Position numbers and translations under genes: made by a program. Positions 6,813-15,295 of a stretch of 64,000 bases of DNA are shown here, in pieces; the first letter of the stretch is position 1; each line of letters opens with the position of its first letter. The notes below the pieces were generated by a model that was not told the origin of the DNA, made no database searches, and saw nothing but the letters and a program-made list of their open reading frames with translations. The stretch lies in NCBI GenBank assembly GCA_019637955.1, contig JAHBUS010000012.1:1-64000 (forward strand), in the 5' to 3' direction. Origin of the DNA: Pseudobdellovibrionaceae bacterium (lineage in GTDB: Bacteria > Bdellovibrionota > Bdellovibrionia > Bdellovibrionales > Bdellovibrionaceae).

Positions 6813-9554
6813 ATGCCCGAAGCGACGCTCCGACAGATCGAACGCCAGCGACGATTCTTCTCGCCCCTGGTGGTTTGCGCCTTTTGCGCCGTCTTAACGG
6901 CAGTGGCTTGGCTGGCGGCCCACCGGGCGTCTTCATCCGAAAACACCGCACGCTTCGAGCGTTCCGCGGCCGCGGTGCTGTTCTCTTTCAAAAGTCGGAT
7001 GTCTTTTTACACCAACGCTCTGATTTACACTCGCAATCTCTTCAACCTCAAGCCTGATCTCTCACCCGAAGAGTTTGCGACGTTCGTGCGCGGGATGAAT
7101 CTGAAAGATGAGTTTCCCGGCATTCAGACCGTGGGCTACATCCGCCGTTACTCGCGCGACCAGCTGATGCGAAATCTCAAGGCGCTCCCTCCGCGGGCGC
7201 AAGAACTCGCCGGACAGAAGCGAGATTCTTACGATGTCGTGATCTTTGTCGAGAGCTTGATGGCCGTGCCGACGACGGCGATCGGGATGGACTTGTCGGT
7301 GAGTCCCGAGCGTCTCGAAAAAATGAACAAGGCCGCCGAAATGGGGGTTCCGATCGCCACCGACCGCGTGGTGCGCATCTCCGATCCCAACGCGTCGCCG
7401 ACGGAACATTTTTTTCTGGTGTTCGTTCCGCACTATAAAACCGGTGCCCCGATCTCAACGCCTGAAGAAAGGCGCCGCGCCTTGATCGGATTTGTCTACG
7501 GAGGTTTTCGCGCGCCGGTGCTGTTCGGAAACCTCGGAATCGACCGCCGAACGCAAGACAATCGATTCGTCTTTCAAGTTTACGACGGCCGCGAAGCCAA
7601 AGCGGACAATCTTGTCTTCGCCCGGGGCGACATCGCCTCGGCGGATCTCGAATTCTACAAGGAGATTCGGCTCGATGCGGCCGAGCACGAATGGACGATC
7701 ATTTTGGGCGCGGTCCGGGGATTCTCGCCGGCGTATTCGCGTCTTCTCCCGCTGCTTCTTCTTTTGGTGGGCGGAACTCTGACGGCGGCGGTGACCATCG
7801 CGGCTCGCAAGTCGCAGAAGTACGCGGAAAAGCTGCAGGAGGACATTTTGATCCGGCGCCAAGCCGAGGCGCAGCTCCAGGAAGAAAAGCAAATCGTCGA
7901 GCTGACGTCGAAAATCGGGATGACCTTAAAAGCCGAGCAGGATTTGGAAAGCATCGTTCAGTTGGTGACCGACGTCGCCACCAACTTGACGGGCGCCAAG
8001 TTCGGCGCTTTCTTTTACAGCCTTCTCAATGAGGCGGGCGAAAACTTGATGCTGTTCAGTCTTTCGGGCGCGGACAAATCCGACTTCACGAAGTTCGGCA
8101 TGCCCCGCAACACGGCGGTGTTTCGTCCCACGTTCGAGGGGACCGGGGTCGTGCGTGTCGACGACATCACCAAAGACCAACGCTACGGACAAATGGGGCC
8201 CCACCACGGAATGCCGATCGGGCATTTGCCGGTGCGCTCGTACCTTTCGGTGCCGGTCATTTCAAAAAATGGGAAAGTTCTCGGTGGGCTGATGTTTGGC
8301 CACCCGGAGGCGGGGCTTTTCACCGCTCGTTCCGAAGCGATTGTGCGCTCCTTGGCGATCCAGGCGGCCTCCGCCATGGACAACGCCACGCTCTACCGCG
8401 AACTCTCCCAGGCCCGCGCCGCCGCGGACGCCGCGAACAAAGCGAAATCGCTCTTCCTGGCGAACGTCAGCCATGAAATACGAACGCCTCTCGGCGTGAT
8501 GCTGGGGTTTGCCGAGCTGACGACCGAGCACCGGCACGACCCTGACGTGGTGGACGAAAACGTCAAAAAGATTTTGCGCAGCGGGCGCGAGTTGTCCCGT
8601 ATTATCGGCGAGGTTTTGGATCTGTCGAAAATCGAAGCCAACGCGCTTCTCATCGAAAACTCGACGTTCTCATTGGCCGGTTTTTTTGAAGATCTTCGGA
8701 CCGATTGGCAGCCCCGCATTGAGGCCAAAGGAATTCGATTCTCGCTGGAGATGGCGAGCGATCTTCCGGCGCAGCTGCGGACGGATTCCACGCGCATGAA
8801 TCAAATCATCGTCAATCTGCTTTCGAATGCGCTCAAGTTCACCGAGCGGGGTTCCATTCAGCTTCGGGTTCGTGCGGCGGGCGATGATGTTCATGGCCAG
8901 AGGCTGCGGATCGAAGTCGTGGACTCGGGCTTGGGAATTTCGGCCGAACACAAATCCTTGCTCTTCAAGACGTTCTCTCAAGGCGACAGTTCGATCACTC
9001 GCAAGTACGGAGGAAGCGGCCTGGGGCTGGCCTTATCGCGTCAGCTGGCGATCGCCTTGGGCGGCACCTTGGAACTGGCGTCGAGCATCGAGGGCGAGGG
9101 TTCGGTTTTTGCGCTGACCGTGCCGTCGCGCCGCGAACCCTCACAGGATTTGGATGTGGCGGCCGAAAAAAGAGCCGGACCTGCGGTGCTGAATTCGGTT
9201 CGCGTCCTCTTGGTCGAAGATTCTTTGGACAATCAGGTGTTGATCAGCACGTTTCTGAGCAAGGCTCAAGCCACGGTGGACACCGCGAACAACGGTGAAG
9301 AGGGCGTCGCCAAAGCCCTGGCGAACGAGTACGATATCGTCTTGATGGACATCCAAATGCCGGTGCTCGATGGCTACGGCGCTTTTCAGCGGCTGAAGTC
9401 TCAAGGTTACAGCAAGCCGGTGATCGCTCTGACCGCGCACGCCCTCATCGAAGAAAAAGAGCGTGCGTTTGACCTGGGATTTTTTGGTTATTTGACGAAA
9501 CCCGTGAACCGCCAAACGTTGGTGAACACCATCGCCGAAGCGGTTCTGAGCTGA
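6813..9554 (+). CDS. Hybrid sensor histidine kinase: CHASE-GAF-HisKA-HATPase-REC
   Basis: About 913 residues. An N-terminal membrane helix (FFSPLVVCAFCAVLTAVAW) is followed by a periplasmic CHASE domain (FVRGMNLKDEFPGIQTVGYI), a second helix near residue 310 and a coiled coil. A GAF domain comes next (about 370-530). The HisKA box FLANVSHEIRTPLG has its phospho-His at about 554, followed by an ATPase with N box QIIVNLLSNALKFTE and G boxes. A C-terminal receiver has the phospho-Asp in LMDIQMP (about 845) and the Lys in LTKPVN. It should sense an extracellular ligand by CHASE and relay phosphate internally. No output domain or HPt is adjacent. The ATG at 6813 was chosen, though an in-frame TTG lies at 6777. 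Confidence 0.93.
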   Translation: MPEATLRQIERQRRFFSPLVVCAFCAVLTAVAWLAAHRASSSENTARFERSAAAVLFSFKSRMSFYTNALIYTRNLFNLKPDLSPEEFATFVRGMNLKDEFPGIQTVGYIRRYSRDQLMRNLKALPPRAQELAGQKRDSYDVVIFVESLMAVPTTAIGMDLSVSPERLEKMNKAAEMGVPIATDRVVRISDPNASPTEHFFLVFVPHYKTGAPISTPEERRRALIGFVYGGFRAPVLFGNLGIDRRTQDNRFVFQVYDGREAKADNLVFARGDIASADLEFYKEIRLDAAEHEWTIILGAVRGFSPAYSRLLPLLLLLVGGTLTAAVTIAARKSQKYAEKLQEDILIRRQAEAQLQEEKQIVELTSKIGMTLKAEQDLESIVQLVTDVATNLTGAKFGAFFYSLLNEAGENLMLFSLSGADKSDFTKFGMPRNTAVFRPTFEGTGVVRVDDITKDQRYGQMGPHHGMPIGHLPVRSYLSVPVISKNGKVLGGLMFGHPEAGLFTARSEAIVRSLAIQAASAMDNATLYRELSQARAAADAANKAKSLFLANVSHEIRTPLGVMLGFAELTTEHRHDPDVVDENVKKILRSGRELSRIIGEVLDLSKIEANALLIENSTFSLAGFFEDLRTDWQPRIEAKGIRFSLEMASDLPAQLRTDSTRMNQIIVNLLSNALKFTERGSIQLRVRAAGDDVHGQRLRIEVVDSGLGISAEHKSLLFKTFSQGDSSITRKYGGSGLGLALSRQLAIALGGTLELASSIEGEGSVFALTVPSRREPSQDLDVAAEKRAGPAVLNSVRVLLVEDSLDNQVLISTFLSKAQATVDTANNGEEGVAKALANEYDIVLMDIQMPVLDGYGAFQRLKSQGYSKPVIALTAHALIEEKERAFDLGFFGYLTKPVNRQTLVNTIAEAVLS

Positions 9555-9562
9555 GTTTTCGC

Positions 9563-9922
9563 TTAAGCTTCCACCAAGGCTTTGAATCCCCCGTAGATCA
9601 TGCGCTTTCCATCGAAAGGCATCATTTCGGGACCCATCTTTTGCAGGCGTTTGTCCGCCATGACGGCCTTGTTGACCCGGTCGCGGTGCGCGCGTGATTT
9701 GTAGGTGATCCACGAGAAGAACACGACCTCGTCCTTTTTGAGCTTCACGCTTTGGGGAAAAGAAGTCCACTTGCCTGGCTTCACATCGTCCGCTTGCGCT
9801 TCGACGTACTCAAGAGCCCCGTGTTCTTTCCACACCTTGGCCGCCAACTTTGCGACCTTGCGGTATTTCTCGACATTCTTTTTTGGGACCGGCAGAACAA
9901 ATCCATCGACGTAACGGGCCAT
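9563..9922 (-). CDS. DUF1428 / YbaA-like protein
   Basis: A 119-residue cytoplasmic protein that reads as DUF1428 over its whole length: it opens MARYVDGFVLPVPKKN and contains FFSWITYKSRAHRDRVN and PFDGKRMIYGGF. The fold is a dimeric alpha/beta barrel and the function is unknown. GGAGGAGTCA precedes the ATG. It converges on the hybrid kinase with eight bases between stops. No operon partner is apparent. Confidence 0.9.
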   Translation of the reverse strand: MARYVDGFVLPVPKKNVEKYRKVAKLAAKVWKEHGALEYVEAQADDVKPGKWTSFPQSVKLKKDEVVFFSWITYKSRAHRDRVNKAVMADKRLQKMGPEMMPFDGKRMIYGGFKALVEA

Positions 9923-10125
9923 TGACTCCTCCTGGCTGCGTTGTTGGTGTAAGGTTAAAAGACTGTATCAATGAGCCGCAAGACGGGCAGTCGAGAAGCG
10001 ACGCATGAATGTGGAGTTTTCTTCATCTCAGATTGTTTCATTCCAAAACAGGGGCGTTGTGGCTGCGTTCGAATTGGCCGATACTTAGATGGACCAGACC
10101 TCCATGTCTGAGAGAAAGAGAAGTC

Positions 10126-11460
10126 TTGAGCACCTTGAGTTTGGACCGCCGCAAATTTGAAGAGTACCGGATCCAGATTTTGTTCAACCGCTCGTCCGCC
10201 AACCAATGGGCGGGAATGGTGACGGCCTCAATTTACGCTCTTTGGTCGTACTGGCAATTTTCGAACGTGTCGTTCTGGGCTTGGTGGTGGGGCGCCTACA
10301 TGTTGGGCTTCGCCATGCGCATCGCCATTCACCAACGGTATTTTTATTTGAGCAAGCGCTCCCAATCGCCGGCGCCGCTGATTTTCGAAAATTGGATCGC
10401 GTTCGGCAATTTTGTCACGGGCTGCTTTTGGGCGGTGGCCGCCGCGCAGCTTTTTCCGGAAGCCAACTTCGAAAGCGTCGTTTTTTTGAGCTTCATCTTG
10501 GCCGGGAATACGGCGGGGGCCGCGGTCGGTTATTGTGCCTCGAGCCGGGCGACGGCGACCTTCGTCTTTCCCTCGTTGATTCCCTTCATGCTTTTGCTCT
10601 TTGCCGATGGCCGTGACTTCCTCTGGCACATGGGGTGGCTGCTCGCGCTTTATCTTTTGGTCAACACGCTCCTGTTTCGAAGCTTGCACCGACACATCAT
10701 CGACACCATCCGCCTGCGTTTCGAGAAGGACCGGCTCGTGCAAGAGGTCCTCGAGGCCCAAAAGAAAGCCGTTTACGCCGAGAAGATGGCGGCCCTTGGC
10801 GAAATGTCCGGCGGAATCGCGCATGAAATCAACAACCCGCTGGCGATCATCCAGCTGGCCAACGATCAAATCCAAACCAAGATTCGAGCCGAAAAGGTGG
10901 ATGTTGAATTCATTCTCAAGCTCAGTTCGCGCATCCAAAATACGGTGCAAAGGGTGTCGCGGATCGTCGAAAGCCTGCGCGTGTTTTCTCGCGACGGGTC
11001 CGGCGATGCCTATGAGCATTTTCAGGCGGCCAAGCTGGTCGAGGACACCGTGGTTCTTTGCGGCGAGAAGTTTAAGACCTCGAATGTTCAGCTCAAGATC
11101 GTTCCTTCCGGCGATTTGGCCATCTACGGAAACCAGGTGCAGCTCAGCCAAGTGCTGCTGAATCTGCTCAACAATGCCTTGGACGCGGCCAAGCTCAAGG
11201 AGGACGGAAGGGTCGTCGTGAGCTGGGCGCAGACTCGCGAGTACGTGGAGATTTTTGTTCAAGACAGTGGGCCGGGCATCGCGCCCGAGATCGCGAACAA
11301 GATCTTTCAGCCCTTCTTTTCCACCAAACAAGTGGGACACGGAACCGGACTCGGTCTGAGCATCTCGCTCGGGATCATGCAGTCGCATGATGGTCAGCTC
11401 TTTTTTGAGAACACGTCGCCCGGAACCAAGTTCGTGATGCGCCTGAAGCGCTTCAACTGA
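10126..11460 (+). CDS. Membrane sensor histidine kinase
   Basis: About 444 residues from a TTG start (STLSLDRRKFEEYRIQ). An ATG upstream at 10009 would add a 39-residue segment that does not look like protein. The N-terminal half has five or six membrane helices, then a linker coiled coil. The HisKA motif is EMSGGIAHEINNPLAII with His at about 233. The ATPase follows with N box LNLLNNALDAAK, DSGPGI and GTGLGLSIS. It resembles orphan NtrB/ZraS-like kinases with a 7TM-like sensor. It has no receiver of its own, and the single-domain regulator converging on it at 11461 is the likely partner. Confidence 0.9.
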   Translation: MSTLSLDRRKFEEYRIQILFNRSSANQWAGMVTASIYALWSYWQFSNVSFWAWWWGAYMLGFAMRIAIHQRYFYLSKRSQSPAPLIFENWIAFGNFVTGCFWAVAAAQLFPEANFESVVFLSFILAGNTAGAAVGYCASSRATATFVFPSLIPFMLLLFADGRDFLWHMGWLLALYLLVNTLLFRSLHRHIIDTIRLRFEKDRLVQEVLEAQKKAVYAEKMAALGEMSGGIAHEINNPLAIIQLANDQIQTKIRAEKVDVEFILKLSSRIQNTVQRVSRIVESLRVFSRDGSGDAYEHFQAAKLVEDTVVLCGEKFKTSNVQLKIVPSGDLAIYGNQVQLSQVLLNLLNNALDAAKLKEDGRVVVSWAQTREYVEIFVQDSGPGIAPEIANKIFQPFFSTKQVGHGTGLGLSISLGIMQSHDGQLFFENTSPGTKFVMRLKRFN

Positions 11461-11853
11461 TCAGTCGCCGCCGATGGATGAGCGGCGCTTTGAAAAAACC
11501 TGCAAGTTGTCGGTGAATTTAATCAGATCGCCAAAAGCGAGCTTGTCGAAAATCGGCACGCGCAAGCGGCGAAAAGAATCTCCCATTTCCCGGTGCGAGG
11601 TCCAAAGAATAAAGTGGCAGTCCCGAAGCTTTCCGCTGGTTTCGAGGCTCTGGTAGAGCTGCTCGGCGCCCCCGGCGGGCATTTGCAAATCGCAGAAAAT
11701 GGGTCCTTTAAAATCGGCTGGAAGATTCTCGAGGGCGTCCGTGGCAGACGAGAATTCGAGGATGTGAATATCGAAATGCCGCAACAGATGAAACTTTAAA
11801 ACTGCGCGCAGGTCGTGATGGTCTTCAACGATAATGGCCGTGGGCTTGCTCAA
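11461..11853 (-). CDS. Single-domain response regulator (CheY-like)
   Basis: A 130-residue receiver domain with no output domain: acidic pocket AIIVEDHHDL, phospho-acceptor Asp in FCDLQMP, switch residue in LWTSH and the conserved Lys in IFDKLAF. The frame is open far upstream, but homology starts at the TTG at 11853 (SKPTAIIVEDH). The TTG start has only a weak ribosome site. It ends one base from the end of the histidine kinase on the other strand. Pairing with that kinase is an inference from position. Confidence 0.83.
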   Translation of the reverse strand: MSKPTAIIVEDHHDLRAVLKFHLLRHFDIHILEFSSATDALENLPADFKGPIFCDLQMPAGGAEQLYQSLETSGKLRDCHFILWTSHREMGDSFRRLRVPIFDKLAFGDLIKFTDNLQVFSKRRSSIGGD

Positions 11854-12048
11854 AAAATAGGCTCTCTTTTTTAAGTTCCGTCCCTCTAATTTAGCCGATT
11901 TTCCCTGCGCGCGCGACCGAAAAAAAGCAAGACAAAACGGCCTTAAGTGTTTCAAGAAATGTTCACATTTGCAGCGTAAATGCTTAATTTGATTTTTGCC
12001 AAACGGCGCCCTAGATTTCTTTTTCAACGCTCTTTTCTGGAGGAACAG

Positions 12049-12699
12049 ATGAAGAAACTGGCCATCGGTCTGACAGTGGTCGCGGCACTCGCGGCGGGCT
12101 GTGCGTCCAATGATGAAAATAAAAATATGAAAAAAGGCGCGGGCATTGGAGCCGGTGCTGGTGCTCTGATCGGGGCTGTTGTCGGCAACCAATTTGGTGA
12201 TGCGACAAAAGGCGCCGTGATCGGCGGGGTTCTCGGCGGCGGCGTGGGCGCGCACATGGGAAATCGCATGGACAAGCAAGCCAAAGAACTTGCGGCCGTG
12301 GCCGAAACCAAACGCACCGAAGAGGGAATCGTCACCAAGCTGAAAAGCGACATTCTCTTCGATACCGGCCAAGCGACTCTGAAGCCTCAAGCCAAGGCAA
12401 ATTTGAGCCAAATGGCCGGCATCATGAAAAAGTACCCCGAGAACGTTTTGACCGTAAACGGCTACACCGACAACACCGGCGGATCGAAAGTGAACGAAGC
12501 CCTCTCGACCAAGCGCGCGGAAGTGGTCCGCCAGTCCTTGATCGAAAACGGAATGCCCGCATCGACCATCAAGGCGCAAGGCTGGGGACCCTCGAAACCC
12601 GTCGCAAGCAACGATTCGGCTGACGGGCGTCAGAAAAACCGCCGCGTTGAAATTGAAATTGCCGCGGACCCTTCAAAAGTTCCGCCCGAGAAAAAATAA
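12049..12699 (+). CDS. OmpA-family lipoprotein with glycine zipper (YiaD/Pal-like)
   Basis: A 216-residue outer-membrane lipoprotein. The signal peptide ends ALAAGC, giving the lipidated cysteine. A glycine-zipper segment (KGAGIGAGAGALIGAVVG and GGVLGGGVGAHMG) follows. The C-terminal OmpA domain binds peptidoglycan: LFDTGQATLKPQAKANL, VNGYTDNTGG and GWGPSKPVASN...RQKNRRVEI. The start is fixed by CTGGAGGAACAG. It should tether the outer membrane to the wall. A rho-independent terminator follows at once, so it is a monocistronic unit or the last gene of one. Confidence 0.93.
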   Translation: MKKLAIGLTVVAALAAGCASNDENKNMKKGAGIGAGAGALIGAVVGNQFGDATKGAVIGGVLGGGVGAHMGNRMDKQAKELAAVAETKRTEEGIVTKLKSDILFDTGQATLKPQAKANLSQMAGIMKKYPENVLTVNGYTDNTGGSKVNEALSTKRAEVVRQSLIENGMPASTIKAQGWGPSKPVASNDSADGRQKNRRVEIEIAADPSKVPPEKK

Positions 12700-12730
12700 T
12701 TCTCGCGCTCTTTGGATCTGACAAATAAAA

Positions 12731-12757
12731 AAGCCAGCCGCGAGGCTGGCTTTTTTA
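12731..12757. terminator. Rho-independent terminator, probably bidirectional
   Basis: AAGCCAGCC-GCGA-GGCTGGCTT followed by T's on the plus strand and preceded by A's, so it also works for the leftward gene at 12808. The stem is 9 bp and perfect. Confidence 0.93.
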
Positions 12758-12807
12758 TTTGTCGCTCTTGCGTTCACTTCATCATGAGAAGTGTCGGCGT
12801 TTCGGGG

Positions 12808-13095
12808 TTAGTGATCGAGGCGGCGAGGATTTTGAGTTGTTCCGGCGTGAACCTTCCCGGAATCGACTTCATCGCTGACAGTTTTGACTTCGGGGACGTC
12901 GCCGTAGGAGAAGTCCCGTTCAATTTCAGAAGGCGAGCGGCGAACTCGAGCAGCTTCGATCTCTTTGTCTTCGGGAGTTCGGGGGGCGTTGCTCTCAACA
13001 GAACCAAATTCGAGTTTCTCATCGGATCCCTCTTGCCCATCGGGCGTCATGATTTGTTTGATCTTCGAGTCGGCACGGTCGCTTTGTGGTTTCAA
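12808..13095 (-). CDS. Small charged hypothetical protein (95 aa)
   Basis: The predicted product is very hydrophilic and charged (KPQSDRADSKIKQI; TPEDKEIEAARV; SEIERDFSYGDV), with no signal peptide or obvious fold. The TTG at 13095 is chosen because an AGGAGG lies exactly six bases before it, and codon use looks coding to the stop. I do not recognise the family. It resembles stress-type disordered small proteins, as does the product at 13886-14134. A second frame overlapping its 3' end (12774-13040) is also open but lacks a ribosome site. Confidence 0.62.
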   Translation of the reverse strand: MKPQSDRADSKIKQIMTPDGQEGSDEKLEFGSVESNAPRTPEDKEIEAARVRRSPSEIERDFSYGDVPEVKTVSDEVDSGKVHAGTTQNPRRLDH

Positions 13096-13247
13096 GTTCA
13101 ACCTCCTGCTTTCAATTGCTTCTCGATGGAGCAACCGGGGTGCCAGACGTCGCGGTGGCTTATAAAAGAAATGGAGACTTGAGCTGGGGCAGGATTCCCT
13201 TCTTATTTGCTTGCGCCGGCCTGGCCGCCCGTTCTAATTTTCGACCC

Positions 13248-13889
13248 ATGATTCGGTTCTTGCTCACTCTCTTCTTGGCGGCTCCGGTGCTGGCCTGGGC
13301 CCAGCTTCCGGTGATTTCGGACGTTCAACTCAAGCCGGGTTCCAGCTACACGTGGACTTACTATGAGAACGGCGGGGAGGGTCCCGCCTATTCGGCCGAA
13401 CGCTACACGATTCTCTCGAACGTGAACGGCGTTTTGATGATCCAGCACAGTTCACGCATGGATTTCAAGGGCGACGCCGTCTTTAAAGACACCAACCGTT
13501 TTCGAGTCGATCTCAAAAAATGTCTCGCGGCCCATCAGGATCCACGGGTCAAAATGGCTTTTATGATCGAGATTTTTCAGTTGCAGCCTGATGGCAGTTT
13601 CGCGCCGCCATTGGCTTTGCAGGCGACCGCTTTTGAAGAGAAATTCAACTGTCACGGGATCGTACGAACGGGGCGACCTTCGCTTTACACGACGTACTTC
13701 ACTTTTGAAGAGACGAACATCGGGATGGCGAAGCTGTTTCAGCAAAAGCGCGTTCCCGACGATCAGTTGGGGAGTTTTTACTTTCTCGACGATTCGATGC
13801 TCAAAGGGGTGGCTTACAAAAAAGACTTCAACCCCGGAACGAATCATCACTACTTGATGCGTTTGACCGACTGGTCGCAAACCCCTTAG
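13248..13889 (+). CDS. Secreted hypothetical protein (213 aa)
   Basis: A signal peptide (MIRFLLTLFLAAPVLAWAQ) is followed by a beta-rich exported body with a motif of aromatic residues (SSYTWTYYENGG) and two cysteines (KKCLAAHQD, KFNCHG) that could pair in the periplasm. I do not recognise the family. The frame is open further upstream, but the signal peptide sets the start at 13248. The ribosome site is poor. Its stop overlaps that of the small gene on the other strand (13886-13889). Confidence 0.75.
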   Translation: MIRFLLTLFLAAPVLAWAQLPVISDVQLKPGSSYTWTYYENGGEGPAYSAERYTILSNVNGVLMIQHSSRMDFKGDAVFKDTNRFRVDLKKCLAAHQDPRVKMAFMIEIFQLQPDGSFAPPLALQATAFEEKFNCHGIVRTGRPSLYTTYFTFEETNIGMAKLFQQKRVPDDQLGSFYFLDDSMLKGVAYKKDFNPGTNHHYLMRLTDWSQTP

Positions 13890-14134
13890 CGCCCGCTCTC
13901 AATCTTTGAATCCGAAGCCACCGAGTGCTCATAAAAGTGCTCGCGGCTTTCGCTCGAGAATGACAAGTCGTTGACGACGCCATTCTCTTGATCTTCGGCC
14001 ATTTCGGCGGCCGTTCTTTTGGCATGGCCAAGGTCGTCGGCGCTTTGTTCGGCACTTTGACTTTCGGTTTCAGGAACGGGTTTGACAAGGGGCTGTCGAA
14101 GTTGCTGTTCGGGAAAGGCTTCGGGCGTGGGCAT
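13886..14134 (-). CDS. Small acidic hypothetical protein (82 aa)
   Basis: It starts at an ATG with a near-consensus AAGGAGGTCCTT before it, which is strong support for translation. The product (MPTPEAFPEQQLRQPLV; AKRTAAEMAEDQENGVVND; HFYEHSVASDSKIE) is acidic, low in hydrophobics and probably disordered. The function is unknown. It lies 105 bases downstream of the VTC/efflux operon on the same strand and could be its last gene or a separate unit. Confidence 0.7.
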   Translation of the reverse strand: MPTPEAFPEQQLRQPLVKPVPETESQSAEQSADDLGHAKRTAAEMAEDQENGVVNDLSFSSESREHFYEHSVASDSKIESGR

Positions 14135-14238
14135 AAGGACCTCCTTATCAATCAAGGAGCAAGGGCAGTGCCATCCATGGGCGGGGTGCTGAAACGCCCG
14201 GCCGCCAAGCCGGGGCATATTTCCGCTCGTCAGCGGGA

Positions 14239-15273
14239 TCAAAAGTAAACGTTCTGCTCGCCCCACTGCTGCGTGAGGCCGCGCACGTGCTGCAAAAGGG
14301 CTTGTGCGCGCGCCAAGAGCGACGACGCATCGGATTTCAGGCGAAGGGCCGTGATCAAGTCATTGCGTTCAGGTCCGCTCAAAAGATCAGCCAAACGCTG
14401 CACGCGCTGGATCTGCGCGCGGTCAAAGCGGCTGACAATTTTCAAGTACGTCGTGACCTGATTGGTTCCGCGCATCGACGCTCCGCCATTGTCGCGGGCG
14501 AAGAAGAACAGTTTGCCGTTGCCGTCGATCGAAGCCTCGACGTTGCCGCCACTCCAGCGGTCCCATTGTCCGCACAAGAGGTCCAGAACCATGATCTGCG
14601 AAAACTGGCGCGAGAGTTCAAGCTCGCTCTGCGTGGGCGTGCTTCCGTTTTTCGCCTTCACCCCTTTGAGTGACATTTCGCGAGTCGTGGGACGGGGGCC
14701 ATCGGCGCGGATAAATTGCGCGATGGGGTGCGCGCGGTTGATGGTGTTGGCATCGGGGTTCGCGACGTCCAAAGCCTCCCACTCATCGGTCTTGGGCGTG
14801 AGCACGCCCGCCAGTGAGTTGGGATTCGCCCGGATCTTTTCGATCAACTCGTCTTGATTTTCGCGGCGCCATTGATTGCGCTCGTTCGCGCTGGTGAGCA
14901 TGCCGTAGAAAATCTGCGTGGTGCGCGGCCCGATCGTGTAAGGAGCCGAAGGAACCACGAGGGCGCTCATGCGCAGAAACTGCGCCAGGCGGTGCGACAC
15001 CAGCTGAGCTTCCGAATTGGCGGCGCCGTTTGCGGGTAAGAACTTGCCGACCGACTTTCCGGCGGGGTCTTTGATTTTAAGCCCCAGCGACGTGCCGCCC
15101 GGTTTGTACTCAAGTTGGTAGGACGGGTCTTCAAGATTGAGCGCCGCCGCCTTGGCTTCGAAGGCCTGATCCTGCGCCAAAATTTGAAATTCTTCCGAGC
15201 GCACATCGCGGGCCAGGGCCGAGACCGAGCAGCCCGTCAGGGCGAGGAGGGTGAGGGTCCATCCGAGTTTCAT
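14239..15273 (-). CDS. Kinase-like (CotH/Fam20/HipA-type) lipoprotein
   Basis: About 344 residues. The signal peptide ends LLALTGC, a lipobox, so the product should be anchored outside the inner membrane. The body has features of atypical protein kinases: a glycine/lysine beta unit (GGTSLGLKIKDPAGKSVGKF), a helix (EAQLVSHRLAQFLRMS), a catalytic-loop-like LLCGQWDRWSGGN with Asp and Asn, and a metal-binding-like FFARDNGG. CotH-type kinases are frequent neighbours of VTC-domain and DUF4956 genes. It is the last gene of that operon here, 22 bases after VTC. AAAGGA precedes the ATG at 15273; another ATG lies at 15291. Kinase activity is inferred. Confidence 0.72.
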   Translation of the reverse strand: MKLGWTLTLLALTGCSVSALARDVRSEEFQILAQDQAFEAKAAALNLEDPSYQLEYKPGGTSLGLKIKDPAGKSVGKFLPANGAANSEAQLVSHRLAQFLRMSALVVPSAPYTIGPRTTQIFYGMLTSANERNQWRRENQDELIEKIRANPNSLAGVLTPKTDEWEALDVANPDANTINRAHPIAQFIRADGPRPTTREMSLKGVKAKNGSTPTQSELELSRQFSQIMVLDLLCGQWDRWSGGNVEASIDGNGKLFFFARDNGGASMRGTNQVTTYLKIVSRFDRAQIQRVQRLADLLSGPERNDLITALRLKSDASSLLARAQALLQHVRGLTQQWGEQNVYF

Positions 15274-15295
15274 GAAAAATCCTTTCATCAATGTT

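Noticed and set aside
11461-12579. The response regulator extended to 12579.
   Set aside because: The receiver starts at 11853. The upstream part is antisense to the OmpA-family lipoprotein gene.
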